This document shows, piece by piece, positions 17,878-26,692 of a stretch of DNA of 38,820 nt. Every line of letters starts with the position of its first letter. The stretch's first letter is position 1. Below the pieces are notes generated by a model, which was not told where the DNA came from, did not search any database, and saw only the letters and a program-made list of their open reading frames with translations. The DNA comes from Bacteroidota bacterium (GTDB lineage Bacteria > Bacteroidota > Ignavibacteria > Kapaibacteriales > UBA2268), in assembly GCA_021780815.1 (NCBI GenBank), contig JAJXYC010000006.1:1-38820 (forward strand), written 5' to 3'. A program made the position numbers and the translations under genes.

Positions 17878-19101
17878 ATGAAAATGAAAAAATTGATAAT
17901 TACCTTTTTCCTATTGTTCTTGATTTTTCAAGTAAGAACTCTTTATGCGTATGAAATTAAATATATTCATCAATTTATGGGATTGTCTAAATTAGTCCCA
18001 CATAAAGGATACTGCTATTTTGTGGATAATGTTGATTTTATAGGTAGAATAAAATTTTTTGACAGTCTTCATTTAGAACAAGCATATTTACAAGTTTATG
18101 ACGTAAATGCATTTGCTTACGATAAATCTGATACTTTGTGGATAGCTTCGTCGCATAGTTTATCATTTTTACCTCCCGATTCTACCAAATTAAACTATTT
18201 TTCAAAAATTGACATAGGGATAGGAATTTCATCAATTGCTGTTGACAGCAATAATGTAAAATGGATTGCAAGCAACACTGGTGTATGGTCTATCGAAGGG
18301 AAGAATGCTATCAATGTTTTTCCCAGAAGTTCTTCTATTATTCAAGATTCAGTTAAATACATCTCGGTTGACAAGTTAAACAACAAGTATTTTGTTACAA
18401 CAAATGGATTTTATAAATATGATGGCAATAATATTATTTTTTACAATTCCCAAAATGTAGAAAATTTACAATGCAATGATATTAATTTTATTAAATTTGA
18501 CCAATCAAACACAATGTATATTGGCACAAAATGTGGACTGGTTATTAATTCAGACCATTCTCATTATTTGATTGATACTAATTACCATATTGTGAGTAAT
18601 AATTTCAATGATGTAGATTTTGATTCGAGTGGAAATGTTTATGTCGGAACTGGGGATTGTCGAGCACCAAATAAAGGTGGTGGTATTTTAATACTTTCAA
18701 AAGATAATTATTTCATTAATATGCAATTGGAAACAGATGAAGTTTTTAGTAATGTTAGCGTTGATGAATACAACAATGTTTGGTATACGACTTGTTACTC
18801 TGTTGAAACTAGTTACAATGGAATAATTGGTATTTTAAACTTAGATAAAATCAATTTTACTGATGTACAAAATAAATTAAAAGGGATTGTTCTCTCCCTT
18901 TATCCCAATCCTGTAACAGATTTTCTGTATCTTTCTGATTTGACTGCAAATGCAAGGAATTACGAGATTTACGACCAACTGGGAATAAAAGTCAGCGGCG
19001 GAATAATAGCAAATGAAATCGATGTTTCCACCCTACCGACAGGAATATATTTTGTAAAAATTGAAAATGAAAAGCCAATGAAATTTATGAAGGTGGAGTA
19101 A
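17878..19101 (+). CDS. Secreted beta-propeller protein with T9SS sorting domain
   Basis: Predicted surface or extracellular protein of 407 residues: a signal peptide (MKMKKLIITFFLLFLIFQ, cleavage near LYAY), then about six propeller-type repeats like those of sensor kinases' 'regulator propeller' domains (DTLWIASSHSL, VKWIASNTGVWSI, TMYIGTKCGLVI, NVYVGTGDC, NVWYTTC), and a T9SS type A C-terminal domain (~330-407) opening with SLYPNPVTDFLYLS and ending TGIYFVKIENEKPMKFMKVE. The export route would be Sec, then T9SS across the outer membrane. Its ligand is unknown. The 3' end has a decayed duplicate at 17260-17322. No signal-transduction domain is attached, unlike hybrid two-component sensors with similar propellers. 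Confidence 0.82.
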   Translation: MKMKKLIITFFLLFLIFQVRTLYAYEIKYIHQFMGLSKLVPHKGYCYFVDNVDFIGRIKFFDSLHLEQAYLQVYDVNAFAYDKSDTLWIASSHSLSFLPPDSTKLNYFSKIDIGIGISSIAVDSNNVKWIASNTGVWSIEGKNAINVFPRSSSIIQDSVKYISVDKLNNKYFVTTNGFYKYDGNNIIFYNSQNVENLQCNDINFIKFDQSNTMYIGTKCGLVINSDHSHYLIDTNYHIVSNNFNDVDFDSSGNVYVGTGDCRAPNKGGGILILSKDNYFINMQLETDEVFSNVSVDEYNNVWYTTCYSVETSYNGIIGILNLDKINFTDVQNKLKGIVLSLYPNPVTDFLYLSDLTANARNYEIYDQLGIKVSGGIIANEIDVSTLPTGIYFVKIENEKPMKFMKVE

Positions 19102-19154
19102 AGAAATTCGGGATAATGGATTAAGAAATTAAAAAGAGTTATTACAAAATAAAT

Positions 19155-19230
19155 TGGTGACTCGGGCGGGGATCGAACCCACGGCCCTTAGATTAAAAGT
19201 CTAATGCTCTACCATCTGAGCTACCGAGTC
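19155..19230 (-). tRNA. tRNA-Lys (TTT anticodon)
   Basis: Minus-strand cloverleaf of 73 bases plus an encoded CCA (plus-strand TGG at 19155-19157). The acceptor arm GACTCGG pairs with CCGAGTC; the D arm, the anticodon arm with loop CTTTTAA (anticodon TTT), and a T arm with GTTCGATCC are all present. It lies antisense between two plus-strand genes, so it must have its own promoter. Confidence 0.95.
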
Positions 19231-19280
19231 AAATAACATATCCAACGAGCTATTTTTATTTTTTATTTAAAATAGAATTA

Positions 19281-19288
19281 CAAAATTA
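19281..19288 (-). promoter_or_regulatory. Candidate -7 box of tRNA-Lys
   Basis: TAATTTTG followed by TAAT on the minus strand, about 50 bases upstream of the tRNA 5' end. It is the same word that precedes tRNA-Leu, which supports its being a real promoter element. Confidence 0.4.
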
Positions 19289-19366
19289 CGAATTATTTTT
19301 TAATTATCAAAATTTTATGTTAATTTCTTCGTAAAATATAATTAATTTTTAAACGGATTTTATTAT

Positions 19367-20593
19367 ATGAATAAATTTGCTACGTTTTTATTAACACTTT
19401 TTGCTATTTGTGTATTAAATTTAGATGCTTTTGCAGAGACGGAAAGCTATGTAAATCTCTCCACAGGGGGAAATACCAATGCTTTCTATTTGGATTCCGC
19501 AAGCGATGTGATTTCAACAGGGATTACGGCTGGGATTAATTATTATCCGAATAATTCTAAATTCGGTTATTTTGCAGAATTAAATTATCTAAACTATTTT
19601 AACTTTACAAACAGGAATTATTTTAATGGATATTTAGGTTTAATGTATACCAAACCTTTTGATTCGGCGATGCAAAATGTTTTGAATATATCAGGTTCTT
19701 TTAATTCACGTTTAGATGCAATTGACTATAATATATATGATTATAATCAATTAATGTTGAATTTTACTTATTTACACAATTACACTGAACAAAACGATTT
19801 GGAAGTTTCGTATAATCCACGTTTGCGTTTATATTCAAATTATTCAACAATAAGTTATGTTGAAAACACGTTAAGCACGGAATATTCGCATCATTTTGCA
19901 ACTAAGACAGGATTAGTAATAACGGGTGCGATTTTGAATAAAAATTATATGTCTGCTTCTCAAACAACCAGCCAGATGATGTTTATTGAATCAAAATCAA
20001 AGAGTGATTTTACAATATTGAAAAAAAATCAAAATGGTAAAAAAATGCTTAACCCATCAGATATGAAAACAATGCCCAATAATATGAATTCGTTGGAAAG
20101 TTCATCAAAGAGCATTTCGCAAGTTACTTTAAATTTACACGTTTCACAGAATTTATTTGAAAATACAGGATTAGCAGTGGAGTTTTTTGCAAGTAGATAT
20201 TTAAATTCAATCAAACAAGTAAGTATTGATGGTTCAGTTTCTTTCGATGGTGAGTCGGAATTGTTTGACGACCCTTATAGCTTTGAAAATTCTTCTGTGG
20301 CGTTTACTTTAACCCAAATTTTACCTTTCGGGATAATTGCGAAACTTAGTTCAAACTATGCTGATAAAAAATATAGTTACTTTTCGTATACAACTGACTC
20401 TTCGAAAATTCAAAGAAAAGATAAATTTTTATCATCTTATGTATCGCTATCGAGAGATTTTCCAATGGGAAATTTCTGGGTAAAAAATTTAAATGTAGAA
20501 ACTCTCCTATCTTATTTAAAAAATGAATCTTCGGTAGATTTTTTTAATTATAATAATACAGAATTACTCTTAACTTTTTCTTTTGGTTTTTAA
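19367..20593 (+). CDS. Probable outer-membrane beta-barrel protein
   Basis: Uncharacterised exported protein of 408 residues. It has a signal peptide (hydrophobic ~5-20, cleavage after DAFA) and then alternating hydrophobic/polar strands rich in Tyr, Phe and Asn throughout, with turn-like stretches. The last residues (LLLTFSFGF) end in the terminal aromatic strand typical of outer-membrane barrels inserted by the Bam machinery. A Ser/Lys-rich, less strand-like stretch (~200-245) may be a long loop or insertion. I do not recognise a specific family. It precedes the hybrid kinase gene by 55 bases on the same strand, so shared transcription is possible. An envelope or porin-like role is inference. 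Confidence 0.65.
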   Translation: MNKFATFLLTLFAICVLNLDAFAETESYVNLSTGGNTNAFYLDSASDVISTGITAGINYYPNNSKFGYFAELNYLNYFNFTNRNYFNGYLGLMYTKPFDSAMQNVLNISGSFNSRLDAIDYNIYDYNQLMLNFTYLHNYTEQNDLEVSYNPRLRLYSNYSTISYVENTLSTEYSHHFATKTGLVITGAILNKNYMSASQTTSQMMFIESKSKSDFTILKKNQNGKKMLNPSDMKTMPNNMNSLESSSKSISQVTLNLHVSQNLFENTGLAVEFFASRYLNSIKQVSIDGSVSFDGESELFDDPYSFENSSVAFTLTQILPFGIIAKLSSNYADKKYSYFSYTTDSSKIQRKDKFLSSYVSLSRDFPMGNFWVKNLNVETLLSYLKNESSVDFFNYNNTELLLTFSFGF

Positions 20594-20648
20594 ATTTAAA
20601 AATTTCGAGTTCAAATAATCGTATAATACTTTAAAAGCCAATAAAATT

Positions 20649-22919
20649 ATGAATATATTAAGGTTGCTAACATCTCGATTAAATTTGATTTTAATTTTAA
20701 GTTTTTTGCTTATCTTAATTATTCCGGGCTTTCTTTCATTATTTTGGTTTAGTGAGCAACTCCAAAATCAAATAGAAAAAGAATTTTATAGTGAAATAGA
20801 CATTATAAATAAAAATTTAAATAGCAATTTACAATCTGCGTATGAAAAAGACCCATCTCTTTCTCTTTCATATATTCCCACCGATGTTACTCAATCTGGA
20901 TTATTAAAATATGTTTTCATCTTTGATAATACAAAAAAATTAATTTATAAGAATAATACGCAAGAAAATTATACATTTAATCAATTGCAAAATTTAGCAA
21001 AAGAAGGATTAAACAAAGAACAACGGGATTTTTATGTTGCTAAAATAGATGTTAAAGTTTCGGAACACACACTTACATTGTTTACCGTTTACAATATACA
21101 AACTATTTTGCAAGAAGAACATACATTTAGGAAAAATTTGCAATTACGGTCTTTATTGGTTTTATTTTTAATTATATTATTTTTATTATTGATAATTAGA
21201 TTTATAACAAATCCAATTCACATATTGAAAAATCAAACTGCCGAAATGGTTAGTGGTAAATATAATATAAAAATAAATCCTGCTCTTGGTTTCGGCGAGG
21301 TAAGTGAAATTAGTAAAAATATTAACTCAATTGTAGAAGGCATCAATAAGGCAAATAAAAAATTTGTTGATGAAATAATGGATTATTCTCAAAAATTAAT
21401 AATTCAAAATAAACTTGCATTAGAAGCCAAAGAGGAAGCAGAGCAAGCAAATAAATTGAAGTCAGAATTTTTAGCGAATGTAAGCCATGAAATTCGGACG
21501 CCAATGAACTCAATCATAGGTTTTTCTAATATTTTAATGCAAAAAGATATTAGTGAAGAAAATAAATATTATTTAGATTCAATAGTAAGCTCAGGAAATA
21601 CTTTGCTAATGCTTATTAATGATATCCTGGATATTTCCAAAATTGAATCCGGGAAAATTGAATTAGAAAAAGTGATAGTAAATTTAAATCAGATGATTAA
21701 TGAAATTCAATCTATTTTTGTACAAGAAGCAAATAAAAAAGGTTTATCGTTAATTTTTAAAGTTCAAGATAAAATTTCTAAAAATTTAATCATAGATGAA
21801 ACGAGATTAAAACAAATTTTGATTAATTTGATTAGTAATGCTATCAAATTTACAGAAAAAGGTTTTGTACAAGTTGAGGTTAATACTGAATTGAACGACG
21901 AGACAACAACCACGGCAAATATTCAATTTAAGATAAAGGATTCGGGAATAGGCATAAAGCAAAATAATCAGAAGAAGATATTTGAGCCATTTGTCCAACA
22001 AGAAGGACAAAGCACAAGGAAATATGGAGGAACTGGTCTTGGTTTGGCAATTACCAAAAGATTAATAGAACTAATGGGTGGACGTATTTCGCTTATTAGC
22101 CAAGAAGGCATTGGTAGTGAATTTATGGTTACTTTAAATAATGTTGAATTAAGTGAATATGACCAAGATAACCAAAAACAATCTATTCGGAAAGAAATAT
22201 CCCGAAATATTGAATTCCCTGAGGCAACAATTTTAATTGCCGATGATATTGATAATAATAGGCAATTGGTAATAGAAATGTTCCGAGAAACTAATTTACA
22301 TTTTTTGGAAGCTGTCGACGGTGAAGAAGCCGTAAAATTAGTAAATGAGCATTTGCCCGATTTGGTTATTATGGATATTAAAATGCCTAAACTCGATGGA
22401 AATGAAGCAACAGCAATTTTAAAAAAGAATCCTCAGACAAAAAATATTCCTATAATAGCACTTACAGCATCTGCACTTAAAAGTGAAGTTGTCAAATACT
22501 TAGAATATGGATTTAATGAAGTGTTGGTCAAACCAATCGATACTGATTTGCTTATTAATTTTATTCATCATTACTTGAAAAATAGTCCTAAATTTTCAGA
22601 TTATTATAAAAACATTCAATCGCCCGAACTTAATCCAGGACAAAATAAAGAACAAGGTTCAATTTATGCTAATTTAAAAAATAAATTAACTGATGAAGAA
22701 GTTCAATTTATTACAAGTAATTTTTCTGAAATCGCAAAAAAACTTAATAAAAATTTGATGTTAAGTGAAATAAAACAATTTAATTCGTCTTTAACTGATT
22801 ATGCCAATGAAATTAATAATGAAGATTTAATAAAAATTTCAAAAGATTTAAGTGAAGCAACAATGAAGTTTCAATTAGAAAAAATAAAATCGCTTTTGAA
22901 AGTAATTGCAAACATTTAA
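20649..22919 (+). CDS. Membrane-bound hybrid histidine kinase/response regulator
   Basis: Inner-membrane two-component sensor of 756 residues. Domain order: TM helix ~12-34; a periplasmic sensing region of about 140 residues with no recognised fold; TM helix ~174-196; HAMP (~198-250); coiled coil; HisKA with phospho-accepting His280 in [12 protein letters not shown]; a HATPase domain with N box [12 protein letters not shown]1 DSGIGI and G2 [13 protein letters not shown]; and a receiver domain with Asp576 in LVIMDIKMP and Lys in VLVKPID. The last ~110 residues are helical and may be a degenerate phosphotransfer-like tail without a visible His. The signal sensed is unknown. The next gene, 21 bases on, encodes a REC-ATPase protein, making a likely two-gene signalling unit. 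Confidence 0.92.
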   Translation: MNILRLLTSRLNLILILSFLLILIIPGFLSLFWFSEQLQNQIEKEFYSEIDIINKNLNSNLQSAYEKDPSLSLSYIPTDVTQSGLLKYVFIFDNTKKLIYKNNTQENYTFNQLQNLAKEGLNKEQRDFYVAKIDVKVSEHTLTLFTVYNIQTILQEEHTFRKNLQLRSLLVLFLIILFLLLIIRFITNPIHILKNQTAEMVSGKYNIKINPALGFGEVSEISKNINSIVEGINKANKKFVDEIMDYSQKLIIQNKLALEAKEEAEQANKLKSEFLANVSHEIRTPMNSIIGFSNILMQKDISEENKYYLDSIVSSGNTLLMLINDILDISKIESGKIELEKVIVNLNQMINEIQSIFVQEANKKGLSLIFKVQDKISKNLIIDETRLKQILINLISNAIKFTEKGFVQVEVNTELNDETTTTANIQFKIKDSGIGIKQNNQKKIFEPFVQQEGQSTRKYGGTGLGLAITKRLIELMGGRISLISQEGIGSEFMVTLNNVELSEYDQDNQKQSIRKEISRNIEFPEATILIADDIDNNRQLVIEMFRETNLHFLEAVDGEEAVKLVNEHLPDLVIMDIKMPKLDGNEATAILKKNPQTKNIPIIALTASALKSEVVKYLEYGFNEVLVKPIDTDLLINFIHHYLKNSPKFSDYYKNIQSPELNPGQNKEQGSIYANLKNKLTDEEVQFITSNFSEIAKKLNKNLMLSEIKQFNSSLTDYANEINNEDLIKISKDLSEATMKFQLEKIKSLLKVIANI

Positions 22920-22940
22920 TTATATAATAAAGATTTCAGT

Positions 22941-24089
22941 ATGTTGAGTAAATATAACATAAAATTGACACGAAAACCATTAATTTTATTAGTTGATGAT
23001 ACAGAAAGCAATATTCAAGTGCTTGCATCTCTTCTTGCCGATAATGATTACGATTTGACATTTGCTATTGATGGTAAATCTGCTATACAGAGCATTCAAG
23101 AAGCAAAACCTGACTTAATTTTATTAGATATTATGATGCCCGGAATGGACGGTTATGAGACTTGCAAGATAATTAAACATGATCCGGAAACATCTAATAT
23201 ACCAGTGATTTTTTTAACAGCTAAAACACAAAAAGAAGACTTGATTCAAGGATTTGAAGTAGGTGGAGTCGATTATATTACTAAACCTTTTAATGAAATG
23301 GAACTTCTGGCTCGTATTCAGACACATTTAAAATTGAAATTAGTTATTGATTATTTAATTGATGTAAACGAAAAAAAAGATAAATATAGAACAATTTTTA
23401 ATAAAAACTTGCGAGACCCTTTTTCTTCTCTATTAAGTTTATCTCAAATGATTGAGCAAAATGCGGATAAAATGAAACCAAAAGACATACAAAATATTGC
23501 TAAAATATTATTTAATGCCGCACAACAAACTTTTTCTATATTTGAAAATATAATTACTTGGTCTGCAGTAACTTTAAATCAATTTTCTTTTATTCCAAGG
23601 AAAATCAATCCTTATGAAAATATTGAGGAAATTAAAAAATATCTTACCCCGATTGCTAATAAAAAGAATATCAGTATTTCTATAATTAAAGGAACGGAAG
23701 ACGATATTTTTGCAGATAGTGATTTATTTAATAAAGTTGTATACAGTATTTTGCATAATGCTATAAAATATTCTTATCCAAATAGCAACATAGGGATTGG
23801 TTTTAGTGTATGCAAGAATGAGAACTTTGTTCAATTTTTCATTCTTGATAAAGGAGTTGGCATTAGTAATGATGAAAAGCAATTACTTTTTAATATTGAG
23901 TCAAAGTATGCGAAATTAGGTACAAGCGGTGAAATTGGTACTGGTCTAAGTTTAATTATTTGCAAAGAAATTGTTGAAGTAGTTGGGGGCAAACTTTGGT
24001 TTGAAGATACAAAAGGTGGTGGTGTAACGTTTTATTTTACTTTTCCAAAATTTTCAAGTTCATTACAAGAAAAAAGTCTTAATATATAA
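22941..24089 (+). CDS. REC-HATPase regulator lacking the kinase histidine
   Basis: Cytoplasmic protein of 382 residues. It has an N-terminal receiver domain (~13-130; phospho-acceptor Asp63 in LILLDIMMPGMDG, Lys115 in ITKPF), then a HisKA-like helical hairpin, then an HATPase domain with N box HNAIKYS, G1 DKGVGIS and G2 GEIGTGLSLIICKEI. In relatives the hairpin reads 'xxHDLRNPF' with the phosphorylated His; here the aligned stretch is FNKNLRDPF, so Lys155 stands where His is expected. The ATP site looks intact. It is therefore probably not a self-phosphorylating kinase; it could be a pseudokinase that modulates its neighbour or a phosphatase-like partner. It has no membrane segment. It follows the hybrid kinase by 21 bases and precedes hutI by one base. 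Confidence 0.85.
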   Translation: MLSKYNIKLTRKPLILLVDDTESNIQVLASLLADNDYDLTFAIDGKSAIQSIQEAKPDLILLDIMMPGMDGYETCKIIKHDPETSNIPVIFLTAKTQKEDLIQGFEVGGVDYITKPFNEMELLARIQTHLKLKLVIDYLIDVNEKKDKYRTIFNKNLRDPFSSLLSLSQMIEQNADKMKPKDIQNIAKILFNAAQQTFSIFENIITWSAVTLNQFSFIPRKINPYENIEEIKKYLTPIANKKNISISIIKGTEDDIFADSDLFNKVVYSILHNAIKYSYPNSNIGIGFSVCKNENFVQFFILDKGVGISNDEKQLLFNIESKYAKLGTSGEIGTGLSLIICKEIVEVVGGKLWFEDTKGGGVTFYFTFPKFSSSLQEKSLNI

Positions 24090-24090
24090 T

Positions 24091-25341
24091 ATGGTTAGAT
24101 TATTTAAAAATATAAGTTCGTTAGTTCAAATCAGCAATAGCAAAGAACTATATAAAAGTGGCTTACAGATGAACGATATATGTGAGGTTCAAAATGGGGC
24201 TGTTTTATTTGATGAAAAAATACTTTGGGTTGGTCAAACCTCTGATATTGATAATTATTTGAAAAACAATTCAATTAAAATTGATGAAATTAAAGATTTA
24301 CAAGGTAAGACATTAATGCCGGGTTTTACAGACCCACACACTCATATTATATTTGGAGGCGATCGCAGCAATGAATTTGCAATGCGACTTGCAGGTGCCA
24401 CATATCAAGAAATTGCATCAACAGGCGGTGGAATTGTTTCTACTGTTTATGCAACAAGAAAATCTTCGATAGATGAGCTTCTCGGAAATGCTTCTAAATT
24501 AATAAATAATTCTATTCACTTTGGAACTATTGCCTTTGAAATTAAAAGTGGATATGGGTTAGATACAGAAAATGAGATAAAAATGCTTCAAGTAATACAG
24601 AAATTAAAAGAAAAATATCCAGTAAACATTTCTTCTACTTTCCTTGGTGCCCACGATTTTCCACCTGAATATCAAAATAACCGAGATGATTATGTGGATT
24701 TAATTTGTAACGAAATGTTACCCAAAATTGCAGAAGCAAATTTAGCTGAGTATTGCGACGCATTTGTAGATAAAGGTTATTATACAATTGCTCAAGCAAG
24801 AAAAATCTTCCATAAAGCGGTATCATTAGGATTAAAAATACGACTTCATGCTGATGAATTAGCAGATGTAGATGCTGCTATATTAGCAAAAGAATTTAAT
24901 GCTATATCGGCTGACCATTTACTTTTTATTAATGAAAAGAATATGTTTGCTATGAAGCAAAGCGGAGTAGTTGCAATTTTATTGCCAAGTACTTCATTTT
25001 TTATTCGTATGCCTTATGCTAATGCTCGTAAAATGCTTGAAATTGGTTTAATTGTGGCACTTGCAACTGACTGTAATCCAGGTTCATCATTTACTGAAAA
25101 TATGCAAATGGTTTTGTGGCTTGCGGCTATTAATTTGAAAATGACTGCTGAAGAAGCATTAAATGCCGCAACTTTAAATTCGGCTTATTCTCTTCGGTTA
25201 TCCCATAAAATCGGTAGTATTGAATCCGGAAAAGATGCCTCCTTTATTGTTTTAGATGTTCCTTCATATAAAGATTTGTTCTATCATTATGGTATTAATC
25301 ACGTTGAAAATGTTTATTTAAACGGAGTTGCTTTTGTTTAA
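24091..25341 (+). CDS. hutI: Imidazolonepropionase
   Basis: Amidohydrolase-superfamily enzyme of histidine degradation, hydrolysing 4-imidazolone-5-propanoate to N-formimino-L-glutamate; 416 residues, full length. Visible family features are GFTDPHTHIIFGGDR with metal-binding His83 and His85, the GATYQEIASTGGGI segment, STFLGAHDFPPE, LHADELADVDAA, and the metal/catalytic Asp region ALATDCNPGSS. No hutH, hutU or hutG lies in the window, so the rest of the pathway is elsewhere or absent. The gene starts one base after the REC-ATPase stop and overlaps the next gene, so it is embedded in a signalling/envelope run that gives no metabolic explanation. Confidence 0.95.
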   Translation: MVRLFKNISSLVQISNSKELYKSGLQMNDICEVQNGAVLFDEKILWVGQTSDIDNYLKNNSIKIDEIKDLQGKTLMPGFTDPHTHIIFGGDRSNEFAMRLAGATYQEIASTGGGIVSTVYATRKSSIDELLGNASKLINNSIHFGTIAFEIKSGYGLDTENEIKMLQVIQKLKEKYPVNISSTFLGAHDFPPEYQNNRDDYVDLICNEMLPKIAEANLAEYCDAFVDKGYYTIAQARKIFHKAVSLGLKIRLHADELADVDAAILAKEFNAISADHLLFINEKNMFAMKQSGVVAILLPSTSFFIRMPYANARKMLEIGLIVALATDCNPGSSFTENMQMVLWLAAINLKMTAEEALNAATLNSAYSLRLSHKIGSIESGKDASFIVLDVPSYKDLFYHYGINHVENVYLNGVAFV

Positions 25342-26677
25342 GTTTAATCACATAATTAAATTGAAAAATTTTGCCTACTTATTTATTTTTATAGTTCTTG
25401 GATTTTTATTGTTTTCAAAATTTCAGGTTCTTGCACAAGAAAGACAACCTATTTTACTTAAAAATGCTGATAGTTTATTGGGAATTACATCTAATAATAA
25501 TTCACAGGTACGGAATTTTATTGGTCATGTTATGTTTGTGCAAGGAAGTATAGTTTTAACTTGTGATACTGCAATTCAGTATATTAATGAAAATCGTGTT
25601 GAATTAATTGGGAAAGTAAAAATTAATCAGAATTATACAACAATTAAATCCCCTAAAATAAATTATACAGGAGATAATAAAATTGCTGTAGCACAAGATT
25701 CAATAGAAATTCAAGATACTGCAAATACGTTAAGAGCTAAAACGGGTGAATATAATTTTGAAACTAAAATTGCTCATTTTAAAAAAAATGTAAGTATAGA
25801 AAATGACTCAGTTTTAATTTATTCAGATGAATTAATAGACAACACAGAAAATAATGAATCCTTTTCTACTGGTTTTGTTCGGGTTTTTGGTAAAAAAATC
25901 AGGACAGCAACGGTTTGCGATACACTGGTTTATAAGCCTAATCAGTCATTTTTGTTGGCATATAGTAATGCGGGTTTTTTTTATATTGATTCTATGAGAC
26001 AAAACAAAGACACGACCCTTCACGAGACATTAACAAATTTATCAGATGTGCGATTTGATACCCTTTCTGTATTTTCAAATACTATTTTTGGTAATCAGGT
26101 GAAAGGTCAAGAATTCTACCAATTCCTTGATAGTGTTGAAATAGTTCGTGGGACTATGAGTGCAAAATGCAAACGAGCAGATTATTTTAAAACGGGTGAT
26201 AGTATTTTATTAACAGGTACCCCTATTGTGTGGTTTGATAATATGCAATTAACAGGGGATACAATTTTTGTGTTATTTCCTTATCAAACAATACAAAAAG
26301 TAAAACTATTGAACAATGCTTTTGCTTTATCTTTTAATGATAGTTTAGGAGTAGATAAAATAAACCAAATATCAGGGAAATATATTGATATTTTCTTTGA
26401 AAAAGATTCTGTTAAATCAATTTTAAGTAAAATTGAGGCAAGTAGCGTTTATTTCATTAAAAGCGATGATGGAGAAAGCGGTGTGCAGCGGAGTGGTGCT
26501 GATAGCATTTCTATTTCATTTGAACAAGGCAATGTAAGTAATATTTCTTGGAAATCGGCAGCTTTTATTGATTATTATCCTGAAAAAATTGTTACCAACC
26601 CTAAGGAATTTTATTTGCCAAAATTCAATAGAAGAGATGACAAACCTAAAAAAAGAATTTTCCCTTCAAAAAAATAA
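25328..26677 (+). CDS. OstA/LptA-like periplasmic protein
   Basis: Predicted periplasmic or outer-membrane-linked protein of 449 residues with a signal peptide (cleavage near VLAQ) and repeated OstA/LptA-type beta segments (TCDTAIQYINENRVELIGKV, TLRAKTGEYNFETKIAHFKK, LTGTPIVWFDNMQLTGDTIF). LptA-family beta-jellyroll domains form the bridge that carries lipopolysaccharide to LptD. Bacteroidota-type genomes often have long OstA-like proteins of this size whose exact role is not settled. Start: TTG at 25328 overlaps hutI by 14 bases. A second TTG at 25361 gives an equally good signal peptide and avoids the overlap, so the true start is uncertain. The C-terminus is basic (RRDDKPKKRIFPSKK). It converges with the PorZ-like gene, with 15 bases between stops. 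Confidence 0.82.
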   Translation: MLLFKFNHIIKLKNFAYLFIFIVLGFLLFSKFQVLAQERQPILLKNADSLLGITSNNNSQVRNFIGHVMFVQGSIVLTCDTAIQYINENRVELIGKVKINQNYTTIKSPKINYTGDNKIAVAQDSIEIQDTANTLRAKTGEYNFETKIAHFKKNVSIENDSVLIYSDELIDNTENNESFSTGFVRVFGKKIRTATVCDTLVYKPNQSFLLAYSNAGFFYIDSMRQNKDTTLHETLTNLSDVRFDTLSVFSNTIFGNQVKGQEFYQFLDSVEIVRGTMSAKCKRADYFKTGDSILLTGTPIVWFDNMQLTGDTIFVLFPYQTIQKVKLLNNAFALSFNDSLGVDKINQISGKYIDIFFEKDSVKSILSKIEASSVYFIKSDDGESGVQRSGADSISISFEQGNVSNISWKSAAFIDYYPEKIVTNPKEFYLPKFNRRDDKPKKRIFPSKK

Positions 26678-26692
26678 ATAGATGAAAAGTAT

